Shown piece by piece: positions 32,910 through 42,645 of a stretch of DNA of 64,000 nt. A model generated the notes under the pieces. The model did not search any database and had not been told where the DNA came from. It was given only the letters and a program-made list of their open reading frames with translations. The translations under genes and the position numbers were made by a program. Each line of letters opens with the position of its first letter. Positions within the stretch are counted from its first letter, which is position 1. The stretch comes from Exiguobacterium sp. Helios (GTDB lineage Bacteria > Bacillota > Bacilli > Exiguobacteriales > Exiguobacteriaceae). Where the stretch lies: NCBI RefSeq assembly GCF_014524545.1, contig NZ_CP053557.1:397501-461500 (forward strand), in the 5' to 3' direction.

Positions 32910-34624
32910 AAGAGTTAATAGGAATTTTTCGTTTGATGCTGCACCAGAAACGGGACATCGTGCTCTCGATCGTCTTCGGTGTTTTGGCCGGAATCACGGC
33001 AGTCGGCTTGTTCGCAGCAAGCGGTTTTTTGATTTCAAAAGCCGCCCTGTTGCCGCCGATTCAGACACTTGCCGTTTTGATTGCCTTACAGAAAATCTCC
33101 AGTCTGACGCGGGCTGTCAGCCGGTACGCCGAACGGTATTACTCACACCGGGCGACGTTTACGATCCTCAGTGACTTGCGGACGACGTTTTATAAACGGC
33201 TGGAACCACTCGCACCGGGTATCTTTGCCAAGTACCGGAGCGGGGATTTGCTCGCCCGGATTGTCGGGGACGTCGAAAGTCTGCAAAATACGTTTTTGCG
33301 CGTCGTCTATCCACCGATCATTTTAGTGCTCGTCTTTCTGTGTACAATCTTTTTCGTCAGTTTCTTTTCACTCAGTGTCGCGCTTGTCCTCGTGTTTGGT
33401 CTGATCTTGACGGGATTCGTCATTCCCGGCTGGTTTGCCTACCGGGAACAACGGTTTGCCCGGTCCGTCCGGGCCCGACGCGGGGAACTGTCGACGGAAG
33501 TGACGGAACTGTTCCAAGGTTATCGTGACTTAAAGATCTATCAGCAACTCGGGAACAAGGAAGCGGAGCTGAATGCCGTTGCCGCACGGTACGTGGCGGA
33601 AGAAAAACGCAACGGACTGCATGCGGTCTCGAACCTTGCATTGAATACACTGGCGACGTTAGTTATTTCCTGGATTGTCCTCGGACTCGGGGCATATCTG
33701 GTCGCTGACGGACAACTCGACGGCGTTTTCCTCGCATTGCTGGTCATGACCTCGTTGACGGTGTTTGAAAATGCCGCACCGATGGCGATTTTACCCGGAT
33801 TTTTTGAAGACAGCCGTCATGCGGCACGTCGTCTTGATGACGTCGTCGAAGCCACAACGACACCGGAATACCGTCCGTTTGAATTGACGCAGGCTCCGGA
33901 ACTGAGCACGGAACACGTCACTTTCACGTTTCCGGGTCAGGATCGTCCTGTCTTACGGGACGTCAGCGTGACGTTCCCTGCCGGCAGTAAAACGGCGATT
34001 GTCGGAGCGAGCGGTTCCGGAAAATCGACGCTGTTGCAACTGTTGTTGCGGATGTATCCAGTCGACGGGATCCGGATCGAAGGAACATCCGGTCAAGAAA
34101 TTGATCCGGAAGCATTATGGCGACAGACGAATGTCGTCCTGCAACAAAATCATTTCTTTTACGGCACGATTCGTGACAATCTGAAGCTGGCAAGCGGGGA
34201 AGCGACGGATAAGCAGATGATGGAAGCACTCAAACACGTCGGTCTTTCTTTACTTGAACTCGACGACAGGGTGCTTGAAAAAGGGGAAAACCTGTCCGGC
34301 GGTGAAAAACAACGGCTTGCGATTGCCCGGATCTTCTTGCGTCAGACACCACTCTATCTGCTGGATGAGCCGACCTCATCGGTCGATGCGTTGACGGAAC
34401 AGATGATTTTACGTCACCTGTTTTCCCGTGCAGAGGATTCAACGCTGTTGCTTGTCAGCCACCGGCTGGCTGGTCTTGAGACGATGGACCAAATCGTCGT
34501 CATGGAACAGGGCCAAATCATCGAAGTCGGCACGTATGCTGATTTGATGGCCAACCAAGGTGCTTTTTATGCTTTAAAACAAGTCGAACAGTCGGTCTTT
34601 GCACCGGATCAACTGGTCCGCTGA
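32906..34624 (+). CDS. cydC: Thiol-reductant ABC exporter subunit CydC
   Basis: 572 residues, the partner of CydD, started by ATG overlapping its stop (ATGA). Six membrane helices (about 18-280; LQKISSLTRAVSRYAERYYSH is the family's conserved loop), then an ATPase domain with Walker A GASGSGKST, signature LSGGEKQR and Walker B LYLLDEP. Both subunits keep complete ATPase motifs. A terminator follows 5 nt after the stop. Confidence 0.92.
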   Translation: MKELIGIFRLMLHQKRDIVLSIVFGVLAGITAVGLFAASGFLISKAALLPPIQTLAVLIALQKISSLTRAVSRYAERYYSHRATFTILSDLRTTFYKRLEPLAPGIFAKYRSGDLLARIVGDVESLQNTFLRVVYPPIILVLVFLCTIFFVSFFSLSVALVLVFGLILTGFVIPGWFAYREQRFARSVRARRGELSTEVTELFQGYRDLKIYQQLGNKEAELNAVAARYVAEEKRNGLHAVSNLALNTLATLVISWIVLGLGAYLVADGQLDGVFLALLVMTSLTVFENAAPMAILPGFFEDSRHAARRLDDVVEATTTPEYRPFELTQAPELSTEHVTFTFPGQDRPVLRDVSVTFPAGSKTAIVGASGSGKSTLLQLLLRMYPVDGIRIEGTSGQEIDPEALWRQTNVVLQQNHFFYGTIRDNLKLASGEATDKQMMEALKHVGLSLLELDDRVLEKGENLSGGEKQRLAIARIFLRQTPLYLLDEPTSSVDALTEQMILRHLFSRAEDSTLLLVSHRLAGLETMDQIVVMEQGQIIEVGTYADLMANQGAFYALKQVEQSVFAPDQLVR

Positions 34625-34629
34625 ACCAA

Positions 34630-34673
34630 CAGCCACATCCACGCTAACAGAGTGTCGGATGTGGCTTTTTTTG
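34630..34673 (+). terminator. Terminator after cydC
   Basis: AGCCACATCC near 34630 pairs with GGATGTGGCT near 34658, with an inner CGCT/AGTG-type stem, then seven T. Confidence 0.9.
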
Positions 34674-34789
34674 AGGAATCACAAATTTTTAAACGGTGGT
34701 CTTAAGCTCCGATGACAAGGAAATGGAATTTTAATGGACGGTTTCGTTATCGGATGGTAAAGTAAGGAAAAAATAAAGAGGGAGCATTG

Positions 34790-35440
34790 ATGGAGATTCG
34801 CCGTTGTCAGGTACAACTGGACGATCAAACGATTGCCTATAATCACTATTATTCCGAGTCAGATGAGGTCTGCTTTATGTTGTCCGGCGCAGGTTATGCG
34901 TATGACCATCCATACTTTTACTTTAGTCGGATGATGTTATTGAAGCGGGGCGTGAACGTGATTGAGATTCAGTATGTCTCGGACGACTTGTTCAGCTTGC
35001 CGGACGAACAGGGAGATGCGGAGGTGAGCAGGCGGATTGAAGCGGTCATCGAGGACGTGTTACATTCACGTACATATAAAACGATTCACTTTATTGCCAA
35101 ATCGCTTGGAACGGTACCGCTTGTATCGATGATGCACCGCGGACTGTTTCCGGAAGCGCGTGTTGTCCTTCTGACGCCACTCTTAAAAGATCCGGCGATT
35201 GTCGAAGCGATTGCGAACAGTCAGCATCATGGATTACTCGTCATCGGTGACCACGATCGTCAGTTCAGTCCGGAAGCGTTGGAACGGTGCGGCAGCTCGA
35301 ACCTCGTACTGGAACAAATAAAAGGGGCTAATCATTCCCTTGATCTCGATTTTGAGGTCGGTCCGTCCCTGCAAGTACTCGGACAGATCATGCAACGGAC
35401 GGAAGAAGTGTTGTTCCCCGTACCGGTTAAGGAAAACTGA
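34790..35440 (+). CDS. Alpha/beta hydrolase
   Basis: 216 residues from ATG 34790 (AGAGGGAG upstream). The fold is seen in VCFMLSGAGYAYDHPYF (oxyanion region), the nucleophile elbow FIAKSLGTVPL (GxSxG-like: A-K-S-L-G), the acid in LLVIGDHDRQF and the histidine in KGANHSLD. A small serine hydrolase; substrate unknown. Single gene ending in a terminator shared with the kynurenine operon. Confidence 0.83.
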   Translation: MEIRRCQVQLDDQTIAYNHYYSESDEVCFMLSGAGYAYDHPYFYFSRMMLLKRGVNVIEIQYVSDDLFSLPDEQGDAEVSRRIEAVIEDVLHSRTYKTIHFIAKSLGTVPLVSMMHRGLFPEARVVLLTPLLKDPAIVEAIANSQHHGLLVIGDHDRQFSPEALERCGSSNLVLEQIKGANHSLDLDFEVGPSLQVLGQIMQRTEEVLFPVPVKEN

Positions 35441-35443
35441 AAA

Positions 35444-35490
35444 AAACCGACAGAAAACTCTTGGAAGAGCGTTCTGTCGGTTTTTTTTAA
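35444..35490. terminator. Bidirectional terminator
   Basis: AAAACCGACAGAA pairs with TTCTGTCGGTTTT, with inner CTCTT/AAGAG pairs, and a long T run on plus and A run before it. Between the hydrolase and the convergent kyn operon. Confidence 0.92.
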
Positions 35491-36110
35491 TACGGTCGCA
35501 TCAGTGCACGGACGGGACTGCCGTCACCGTCGACGAGTGGAAGCGGAACAGCATTGAGATGATAATCACCCGGAGTGATCGTATCGAGGACTAACCCTTC
35601 GAGTATGTGAACTCCATGGGCGGCGAGCGCATGATGGGCCGCCATCTCTTTACTGTCGATCGCGTCAACAGACGGTAAATCGAGTCCGATTAATTCAATC
35701 CCGAGTGCTCCAAGGCGTTCGGCAAGACTCGGCGTCAGGACCGGAATCGTTTCCGGGAAAATCGACTTATCGACCCAACCGTCTGTTTTGATGATCAGCC
35801 GGCGCACATCGGTTAAATCAAATGCATCAAGGTCGCTTGCGACGAGTTCGGTCCGGCCGGGCAGATAAATGACGCGGACATGACCGATATAGAGATCCGG
35901 ATCAAGATCGATGACTTTTTGACCGGCATCGTCAAAATGAAACGGAGCATCGATATGAGTACCGGTATGCAGACTCATCGTCACCTGGCCGACGTTGACG
36001 GAGCCGGTATCGGCTTTACTCCAGTTAATCGTGTAGTTAAATTTCGTATCACCCGGCCATGTCGTAACAGACGAGGTTAACGGTTGTGAGACATCTATCC
36101 AACGGTTCAT
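35487..36110 (-). CDS. kynB: Kynurenine formamidase
   Basis: Second step of tryptophan breakdown: N-formylkynurenine to kynurenine and formate. 207 residues from the ATG at 36110 giving MNRWIDVSQPLTSSV (a longer frame runs into kynA). The cyclase/KynB metal motif is HTGTHIDAP with His48, His52 and Asp54, and the later LDLPSVDAIDSKEMAAHHAL and HILEGLVLD segments are typical. It is the last gene of the operon, 13 nt after kynA. Confidence 0.94.
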   Translation of the reverse strand: MNRWIDVSQPLTSSVTTWPGDTKFNYTINWSKADTGSVNVGQVTMSLHTGTHIDAPFHFDDAGQKVIDLDPDLYIGHVRVIYLPGRTELVASDLDAFDLTDVRRLIIKTDGWVDKSIFPETIPVLTPSLAERLGALGIELIGLDLPSVDAIDSKEMAAHHALAAHGVHILEGLVLDTITPGDYHLNAVPLPLVDGDGSPVRALMRPY

Positions 36111-36123
36111 ATCAGGTTCCCCC

Positions 36124-36963
36124 TCAAAGTTTTGTCCGGACCGACCAGAGTTCCGGGAAGAACCGGTGGTCGAGCACACGGCGCAGATAACTGACACCGG
36201 ACGAACCGCCCGTTCCCGGTTTTTGACCGATGATCCGTTCGACGGTGCTCATATGGTTAAAGCGCCACATTTGTTGCTGGCTGCCGATATCGAGTAACTT
36301 TTCACCGAGCTCATATAGATCCCAGTACTGTTCGACATCCTGATAGACAGTCGCCCAAGCGGCTTCGACACTCGCGTTCGCTTCCCAGTCCTGGGTGACG
36401 TCCCGGTTGAGAATGGTCTCATCAATCTGTAAGCCGCGTCGATGCATCGCCCGGACAGTCTCGTCATAGATACTCGGTGTTTTTAAATCATCGTTCAATT
36501 GAGCGTACAACGCCGTTTCGTGTTCGTAGACCCGAAGCATTTGGGCGTTCTTGAAGCCGAGCGCAAACTCGATTTGCCGGTTTTGGTAGGATTGGAATCC
36601 GGACGAATGCCCAAGCGAGTCACGGAATTCAAGATACTCAGCCGGTGTCAGTGTCGAGAGGACACTCCATGACTGAATCAACTGTTGTTGGATTTTTGAG
36701 ATACGGGCCAGCATCTTGAACGACCGTTCGAGCTGATCGTCGGCGACTGCCTGAATGGCAGCGGTCATCTCATGTAAAATCAATTTCATCCACAGTTCGC
36801 TTGTCTGATGAATGACGATGAACAGCATTTCGTCATGATGATTCGACAACCGTTGCTGGCTTGTCAAAAGGGAGTCGAGCTGTAAATAATCTCCGTAAGA
36901 CATGTCTTTTTTAAAGTCGGTTTGAATCGTTTCCTCAATCTTCGTCGCATCCGTCTGTTTCAT
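36124..36963 (-). CDS. kynA: Tryptophan 2,3-dioxygenase
   Basis: Haem enzyme opening the indole ring of tryptophan with O2, the committed step. 279 residues, normal for bacterial TDO. The substrate-binding [11 protein letters not shown] is at 48-58, the proximal haem ligand is His237 in [15 protein letters not shown], and the [12 protein letters not shown] loop near the C-terminus closes the active site. It lies 20 nt after the permease gene and 13 nt before kynB. Confidence 0.96.
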   Translation of the reverse strand: MKQTDATKIEETIQTDFKKDMSYGDYLQLDSLLTSQQRLSNHHDEMLFIVIHQTSELWMKLILHEMTAAIQAVADDQLERSFKMLARISKIQQQLIQSWSVLSTLTPAEYLEFRDSLGHSSGFQSYQNRQIEFALGFKNAQMLRVYEHETALYAQLNDDLKTPSIYDETVRAMHRRGLQIDETILNRDVTQDWEANASVEAAWATVYQDVEQYWDLYELGEKLLDIGSQQQMWRFNHMSTVERIIGQKPGTGGSSGVSYLRRVLDHRFFPELWSVRTKL

Positions 36964-36983
36964 TCCAATCGTTCCCCTTTACG

Positions 36984-38366
36984 TTAAAGTGATTGTGAAC
37001 GTTTTGTCTGATCCGCTTGCGGCGGGTTGTTGCGTTTCCAGAACACATAGGCAATCGTCAGGAAAATCAACCACGGAATACCAAACTTCAAGACGATCTG
37101 GAAATCGGTAAACCAGGTCGTGATGACCAGTGCAAATAACAAGAGGGCACCGAGCGCCGTCAAATACGGATAGCCCATCATCCGGACCGGCAGTTTCCGT
37201 CCACCGTCCCGTTCCCAAGCTTTCCGGAAATAGAGATGAGAGATGAAAATCATGAACCAGGTGAAGATGGCCCCGAACATCGAAATTCCCATCATGAACG
37301 GATAGGAGACACTCGATTGACTGCTGATGACGGCAGCAAGGAATATGCCGAGTGTCGACACAGCGAGTGCAAAGAGCGGCACGCCTTTCGCATTCAGACG
37401 ACTGAAGATCCGGGGGGCGTAAGTTGCTTTCGACAATGAATACATCATTCGCGTTGAAGCGTACAACTGACTGTTCATCGCCGATAACGCAGCTGTCAGG
37501 ATGATGAAGTTCATGATGCCGGCCGCACCGGGAATCGACAACATTTCCATGACCTTAACGAACGGACTTTCATCGACACCGCCGGCCTGTTTCCACGGAA
37601 CGATCATGAGCATCAAAGCAATCGTGATGACGTAAAACGTCGACAGCCGGAAGACCGTTGCCTTCAGTGCTTTCGGCACGGCAACATCCGGATCCTTTGC
37701 TTCGCCGGCTGTGACGGCGATTAATTCTGTTCCGAGGAAACTGAACAGCGAGATGAAGACGGCAATCCAAAGACCGGAAAAACCGAACGGCATGAAGCCG
37801 CCGTCATTCGTGAAGTTTTGGGGACCAATCTCAGGTGAATTGCTTCCGAAGACCAGGTACGCACCGAGAATCATGAACATCAGGATGGCACTGATTTTAA
37901 TGACAGAAAACCAGTATTCGAACGTCGCAAACGTATTGACGGTCGTGGCATTGATATAAATCAACGCCGCTGCGAAGACGAAAATCCAGATGTAACCGGG
38001 GACGTCCGGGAACCAATATTTCATGTAGATGGCGATGGCACTGACTTCGACGCCGATGGCCAAGACATTGGCGACCCAGTAAGAATAGCGGACAAGGAAA
38101 CCGGCATAGGGACTGATGTACATTTCAGCAATCGTGCCGAATGAGCCGGAGGTCGGATGGGCGACGGTCATTTCCGCAAGACAGCCCATCAACAGCAGGA
38201 CGATGAAAGCGCCGATTGCATAGCTGACGAGAACACTCGGTCCGGCAAGACTGATCGCGAGACCGCTTCCGAGGAAAAGACCGGTTCCGATCGCACAGCC
38301 CATCGCAATCATCGTCAGTTGGCGTGTTTTTAAGTCACGCCGTAATTCAGTAGGATGTTCTTTCAT
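36984..38366 (-). CDS. APC-family amino acid permease in the kyn operon
   Basis: 460 residues, about 12 membrane helices. The N-terminal signature MIAMGCAIGTGLFLGSG (helix 1) and PTSGSFGTIAEMY are those of amino acid/polyamine antiporters of the AAT group (GabP, ProY, aromatic permeases). Its place between kynU and kynA, with 9 and 20 nt gaps, argues for tryptophan or kynurenine uptake, but sequence alone cannot prove the substrate. Confidence 0.88.
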   Translation of the reverse strand: MKEHPTELRRDLKTRQLTMIAMGCAIGTGLFLGSGLAISLAGPSVLVSYAIGAFIVLLLMGCLAEMTVAHPTSGSFGTIAEMYISPYAGFLVRYSYWVANVLAIGVEVSAIAIYMKYWFPDVPGYIWIFVFAAALIYINATTVNTFATFEYWFSVIKISAILMFMILGAYLVFGSNSPEIGPQNFTNDGGFMPFGFSGLWIAVFISLFSFLGTELIAVTAGEAKDPDVAVPKALKATVFRLSTFYVITIALMLMIVPWKQAGGVDESPFVKVMEMLSIPGAAGIMNFIILTAALSAMNSQLYASTRMMYSLSKATYAPRIFSRLNAKGVPLFALAVSTLGIFLAAVISSQSSVSYPFMMGISMFGAIFTWFMIFISHLYFRKAWERDGGRKLPVRMMGYPYLTALGALLLFALVITTWFTDFQIVLKFGIPWLIFLTIAYVFWKRNNPPQADQTKRSQSL

Positions 38367-38375
38367 AAAGCCTCC

Positions 38376-39653
38376 TTACGCGACGACTTCGCGTTCGTTC
38401 TTAAATTGTTCGTACTGTTTTTCGTCCATGATCGTTTTCAAAATCGAAACGACCTCATAGACGTCTTCAAAACTATTATACAAGGCAACAGGGGCCAGGC
38501 GGACAATATTCGGTGCCCGGAAATCAGGAATGACCTGATGGGCTTTCAGCGCTTTACAAATCCGTGCCGCTTCCGGATGTTCGAGACTCAGGTGAGCGCC
38601 GCGTCGTGTGTCGTCACGCGGATTTCCGATTACAAAGCCGTACGGCGTCAATTCCTGATCGACGAGCGCCATCATGTAGTCGGTCAGTGCCAGTGATTTT
38701 GTCCGAACGGCATCGATGCCGACTTCTGCAAACAACTCGAGCGCACCGATTTGCGGGGCGAGGCTTAAAACGTGTGGTGTGCCGATTTGGAAGGCAGCGG
38801 CGTTTTCGGCAGGTGTCATCGTATGATTCATATCAAATTGTTTGTCTTTACGGGAACCGAACCAACCGGTCAGACCGGGCAATGTTCCGAAATGACGTTC
38901 ATGGACGAATAATCCACCGACCGTACCGGGACCGCCATTCAAATGTTTGTAGTTGCACCAGTACGCAAAGTCGACGCCCCAGTCATGAAAGGCATGGGGA
39001 ATCGCGCCGACGGAATGACAGCCGTCAAAGCCGATCAGGATCCCGCGGGCATGGGCTTCGCGGGTCAGCCGTTCCATATCTAAAATTTGTCCGCTCCGGT
39101 AAAGAACGGTCGGCAGAACGATCAAGGCAATGTCATCAGTCATTGCGGCGATGATGTCCGCTTCATCAAGAAACCGTCCGTCGCGGCTTTCGACCTGAAC
39201 GAGGTGTTCCGCCGGATCGAGTTCGCGCAACCGGAGCTGGCTTTGCAGCGCATAAATATCAGACGGGAACGTCAAACTGTCGGCTAAAATTTTCGTCCGT
39301 CGTCCGGACGGAGCAAAGAAGGTCGCGACCAGCTGGTGCAGATTGACCGTCGTCGAACCGGTCACCATGACTTCATTCGCACGTCCACCGACAAGCGGTG
39401 CGTTCAAGGCAGCCAGTTTTTCCGACAAGTCAAACCAGGGGTGCCGACCTTTCATCCATCCGTCAATCCCGAGTTCCCGCCAATCGGCGAGCGATTCGAG
39501 TAACGTGGCTTCCGCCCGTTTCGACAACAGGCCAAGCGAGTTGCCATCCATATAAATCGAACCTTCCTGCAGATAAAATTCGTTCCGGTAAGGGGCCAGT
39601 CGATCCTGTTCGTCTCGTTCGATTGCTTCTTCACGCTTAGCGGTCAATGCCAT
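38376..39653 (-). CDS. kynU: Kynureninase
   Basis: PLP enzyme splitting kynurenine to anthranilate and alanine. 425 residues. The PLP lysine is Lys236 in [17 protein letters not shown]; other family marks are [28 protein letters not shown] and [23 protein letters not shown] lies ahead of the ATG. It is the first gene of the operon kynU-permease-kynA-kynB and is divergent from a TetR regulator; the intergenic region holds the operon promoter. Confidence 0.95.
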   Translation of the reverse strand: MALTAKREEAIERDEQDRLAPYRNEFYLQEGSIYMDGNSLGLLSKRAEATLLESLADWRELGIDGWMKGRHPWFDLSEKLAALNAPLVGGRANEVMVTGSTTVNLHQLVATFFAPSGRRTKILADSLTFPSDIYALQSQLRLRELDPAEHLVQVESRDGRFLDEADIIAAMTDDIALIVLPTVLYRSGQILDMERLTREAHARGILIGFDGCHSVGAIPHAFHDWGVDFAYWCNYKHLNGGPGTVGGLFVHERHFGTLPGLTGWFGSRKDKQFDMNHTMTPAENAAAFQIGTPHVLSLAPQIGALELFAEVGIDAVRTKSLALTDYMMALVDQELTPYGFVIGNPRDDTRRGAHLSLEHPEAARICKALKAHQVIPDFRAPNIVRLAPVALYNSFEDVYEVVSILKTIMDEKQYEQFKNEREVVA

Positions 39654-39695
39654 GTCCGTTCCTCCTTAAATGAATCAGTAATCAATTTTGACAAA

Positions 39696-39726
39696 AGCGT
39701 AGCAAACAAATTGACACTATGTCAAT
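39696..39726. promoter_or_regulatory. kyn operon promoter with TetR-type palindrome
   Basis: Minus strand: TTGACA (39720-39725), 18-nt spacer, TACGCT (39696-39701), reading to kynU. ATTGACA-CTA-TGTCAAT (39710-39726) is a perfect 7-3-7 palindrome covering the -35, and on the plus strand it contains a TTGACA (39711-39716) that could serve the regulator gene with a weak GATAGA -10 (39734). One site could thus control both directions. Confidence 0.72.
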
Positions 39727-39761
39727 ATTATCGGATAGAGAATCAGGAGAGGTAGTTGATT

Positions 39762-40388
39762 ATGATGAAATCAAATGAATCCAAAATGGACAAACGGCAT
39801 TTGCGGACAGTCCGGACCCGGGAAAAACTGCTTGTCGCAGCACGGGCTGTCTTTCTTGAAAATGACTTTCAGACAACGACGATTTCACAAATCATCAAAC
39901 GGGCGGGTGTCGGCTATGGAACGGCGTACGTTCATTTTGAAGGGAAGGATGAACTGCTGATTGTCCTGATGGAAGACGTCATGGATCGTTTTCACCTGGT
40001 GGCGGAACAGCCGTTTGAGCCCGGAACAGCTGAAGAGGCCAAAAAGCAAATCGAGCAGCAGGCAACGGCGTTTTTACAGCTTGCTGAACAGGAACGGGAG
40101 ATGCTCCGGGTCGTCGAGCAGGCAATCGGGGTATCCTATGTCATCCGGACGAAGTGGAAACAGATTCGCGAGCGCTTCATTGAACGGATCAGTCGTGATA
40201 TTCACTATGCGCAAGAGGCGGGACTGGCGCGTCCCGACTTGAATCCGACACTCGTCGCACGCGGCTGGTTTTTCGCCAATGAAATGTATTTGTTCGAAGT
40301 CGTCCGGGAAGAGACGACGGCGACGATTGAAGAAATCGCCGAGACATTGACGGCGGTCTATACGACCGGACTGTATCCACACGATTAA
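39762..40388 (+). CDS. TetR/AcrR-family transcriptional regulator, probably of the kyn operon
   Basis: 208 residues. The N-terminal helix-turn-helix (about 15-60) reads RTREKLLVAARAVFLENDF, TISQIIKRAGVGYGTAYVHFEGKDEL; the C-terminal ligand domain is helical and of low recognisability. I take ATG 39762 with GAGAGG upstream; ATG 39765 and TTG 39756 are alternatives. Divergent from kynU with a palindrome between, so it is the likely kyn repressor. Kynurenine operons in other bacteria often use Lrp-type KynR instead. Confidence 0.87.
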   Translation: MMKSNESKMDKRHLRTVRTREKLLVAARAVFLENDFQTTTISQIIKRAGVGYGTAYVHFEGKDELLIVLMEDVMDRFHLVAEQPFEPGTAEEAKKQIEQQATAFLQLAEQEREMLRVVEQAIGVSYVIRTKWKQIRERFIERISRDIHYAQEAGLARPDLNPTLVARGWFFANEMYLFEVVREETTATIEEIAETLTAVYTTGLYPHD

Positions 40389-40433
40389 AGCCGGACGTTC
40401 CCGGGAATCTTTCAATAGAAGGAGGCGGTGAAA

Positions 40434-40886
40434 ATGGCATTTGATTACGATTTGGACTTCAAGACGACGGATTTTCGGAAGGAACCGGAAAAATACCGGG
40501 TCGGGCGGGGCGAACAGGGTGTGTTGCTCGTCGAACCGTATAAAGGGGAAATCCTACCGCACTGGCGGTTCAAGACGCCGGAAATTGCCAAAGAATCTTC
40601 CGAAAAGATTTATCAGATGTACCTCGACTATAAAGAGGCCGGAGATTTCGTCGGAATGGACATGGCACGAAAGTTCATCCAAATGGGGCATACGCGGGCA
40701 CGCCGTTATACGAATTACAAAGGCGGACGCAAATACAAAAATAAAGAGACCGGTGAATTAAACGAACGGGAAATTGATCCGGAAAAAGCAAAATCCGCGG
40801 AAATCTTTCAAGAAAAATGGGATTTGATCCGGGCGGATGAAGAGTACTTAAAATTAAAGAAAGCTCATCAAAAACAGTACGGATAA
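40434..40886 (+). CDS. DUF4385 family protein
   Basis: 150-residue soluble, strongly charged protein with conserved-looking FDYDLDFKTTDFRKEP, RVGRGEQGVLLVEPYKGEILPHWRF, MDMARKFIQMGHTRARRYTNYKGG. I recognise it as DUF4385, found in diverse bacteria and phages; function unknown. ATG 40434 follows GAAGGAGGCGG. The basic central part could bind nucleic acid, which is speculation. Confidence 0.82.
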   Translation: MAFDYDLDFKTTDFRKEPEKYRVGRGEQGVLLVEPYKGEILPHWRFKTPEIAKESSEKIYQMYLDYKEAGDFVGMDMARKFIQMGHTRARRYTNYKGGRKYKNKETGELNEREIDPEKAKSAEIFQEKWDLIRADEEYLKLKKAHQKQYG

Positions 40887-40889
40887 AAG

Positions 40890-40932
40890 GATTTTCAGTT
40901 TTCCGTTCGCCTGTTTCGATATACTGAAAATC
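40890..40932. repeat. 9-bp inverted repeat with 25-nt centre
   Basis: GATTTTCAG (40890-40898) and CTGAAAATC (40924-40932), perfect arms, between the DUF4385 gene and a small membrane protein gene. No T run follows, so it is not a clear terminator; it could be a long hairpin or an operator. Confidence 0.55.
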
Positions 40933-40978
40933 GAGGGTTCAGAATTTGCTATGATGTGATCAAAAGGGAGGAACATTT

Positions 40979-41311
40979 ATGCGATACACGTACTGGGTAG
41001 CTTTGATCGGATTGATTATAAGTATGTATCTGCTAGTCGATTATACAACGGAAACCGTCCCTGTCAGCATCTTGGTCGGCCTGTTGGTATACAGTATCGG
41101 ACTCAGTATCGTCACGACGTTCGAGGTATCTTCAATTGAGCTGACACGACGTGTCTTCGTGACGACGCTCCTGTTAGGACTAGTCCTGAATCATGTCCTT
41201 GATTTACGATTCACGGCATTTTTACTTGTATTGCTCGTCGTCGAAACGTTTGTCAAAACCCTCCGCTTCCTGCAGGCGCTTTGGTGGGACCGGACGACGT
41301 TGCATGGCTGA
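40979..41311 (+). CDS. Small hydrophobic membrane protein
   Basis: 110 residues with about four hydrophobic helices (about 4-20, 29-46, 58-72, 76-92), a short basic end. No family recognised. AAAAGGGAGG precedes the ATG. It converges on the MFS gene and shares its terminator. It may be a simple integral membrane protein of the kind often annotated as hypothetical in Bacillales. Confidence 0.7.
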   Translation: MRYTYWVALIGLIISMYLLVDYTTETVPVSILVGLLVYSIGLSIVTTFEVSSIELTRRVFVTTLLLGLVLNHVLDLRFTAFLLVLLVVETFVKTLRFLQALWWDRTTLHG

Positions 41312-41330
41312 TGTTTCCATACCATATGAA

Positions 41331-41384
41331 AAAAGCAGGAGGTTCTCCGACAATCCAATCGGACGACCTCCTGCTTTTGTTATG
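41331..41384. terminator. Bidirectional terminator
   Basis: AAAAGCAGGAGG pairs with CCTCCTGCTTTT, with an inner TCCGA/TCGGA stem. Between the small membrane protein gene and the convergent MFS gene. Confidence 0.9.
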
Positions 41385-41393
41385 ACATCTGAA

Positions 41394-42611
41394 TCAAGAT
41401 GTCTGTTCAATCTTTTTAATCAAACGGGACTGACGGCGTTGCCAAATGACAGATCCGATCAGTGTCACGGCCAGGAAGACAAGTCCAAGCATGAACGGGT
41501 AAAGAATGTTGACATCATATAACAGTCCGGCCAGTGTCGGACCGAGGACGTTTCCGATGCTCATGTAGGCGTTGTTCATCCCCATCGCAAATCCTTGTTC
41601 GTTTCCGGCCAGTTTTGAAATCATCGTGTTCAAAACAGGACGCAGGATCGACGTCGCAAGGAAGATGACGAGTGTGACGGCGAAGAAGCCGCCGTAACTT
41701 GCTGTCAGGAGTGACAACAAGAAGCCAAGCGTCGCGATCAACAGGAAGATGTTCAGGACTTTGCCTTCCCCGAGACTGCGTGATAACTTATCGACGACGA
41801 AAATCTGAGCGATGACGCTGATGATGCCGGTCGACGTCACCATGATGGCGATGTCTTTTGGAGAGGCGCCAAACTGGTTGTCGACGAACAGGCCGAGGAC
41901 TGATTCATAGGCCATCAATCCGAAACTCATGACGAGTGTGATGACGAGCGGAACGAAGTACGGCTTATGGAACGATGCGCCAAGCTTTTTCCACATGGAG
42001 CCTTCGTCCGGTGCCATCGCCGTCGCATCGTGGACGTCACTTTCTTGAAGAAGAATGACACTGAATAAGACGGCTAGAAGTGAGACGAGTGCCGAAACAA
42101 GCAACGGTAATTTTAAATCAAACTCGGCAAGGAAACCGCCAATCCCGGGACCGATGACGATCCCGAGTGACATCGCAGCAGAGACGAAGCTGTTGCCTTT
42201 CGCGCGCTGGTCCATCGTCGTAATATCCGCAACATAGGCAAAGATTGCCGGAATCAGAAGCGCCGCACCGACACCGCCGATGGCCCGTGAGATGTAAAGA
42301 ATCGTAACCGAGTTCGAGAAATAAAAGACGAACATCGATAACGTCAGTCCAATCAAACCGTAGATGATCATCTTGCGGCGACCGTATTGATCGGCCCATT
42401 TCCCGGCGACCGGGGACATGACGAGCTGGGCGCCGGCAAAAATCGCGATCATCAGACCGGCAGCTGTACCGCCTTGACCGATTGAAGCTAAGTAAGCGGG
42501 CAGAATCGGAATGATGATCCCGAAGCTCCCGACGGCGATGAACATATTAATCATCAGGACCGTTAATTTTTTACGTTGATCCGCTTGCAAGGGGATCCCT
42601 TCTTTCTGCAC
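41394..42611 (-). CDS. MFS drug-efflux-type transporter
   Basis: 405 residues, 12 membrane helices, DHA1 group. Motif A is GKWADQYGRRK between helices 2 and 3; the antiporter motif C is MSLGIVIGPGIGGFLAE in helix 5. It resembles NorA/Blt-type and TetA-like multidrug exporters driven by protons. Substrate unknown. AAGGGATC precedes the ATG, and two overlapping promoters are possible upstream. Single-gene unit. Confidence 0.9.
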   Translation of the reverse strand: MQKEGIPLQADQRKKLTVLMINMFIAVGSFGIIIPILPAYLASIGQGGTAAGLMIAIFAGAQLVMSPVAGKWADQYGRRKMIIYGLIGLTLSMFVFYFSNSVTILYISRAIGGVGAALLIPAIFAYVADITTMDQRAKGNSFVSAAMSLGIVIGPGIGGFLAEFDLKLPLLVSALVSLLAVLFSVILLQESDVHDATAMAPDEGSMWKKLGASFHKPYFVPLVITLVMSFGLMAYESVLGLFVDNQFGASPKDIAIMVTSTGIISVIAQIFVVDKLSRSLGEGKVLNIFLLIATLGFLLSLLTASYGGFFAVTLVIFLATSILRPVLNTMISKLAGNEQGFAMGMNNAYMSIGNVLGPTLAGLLYDVNILYPFMLGLVFLAVTLIGSVIWQRRQSRLIKKIEQTS

Positions 42612-42645
42612 GCTTGTGTAAGCGTTTATTATAGCAACCTCTACT

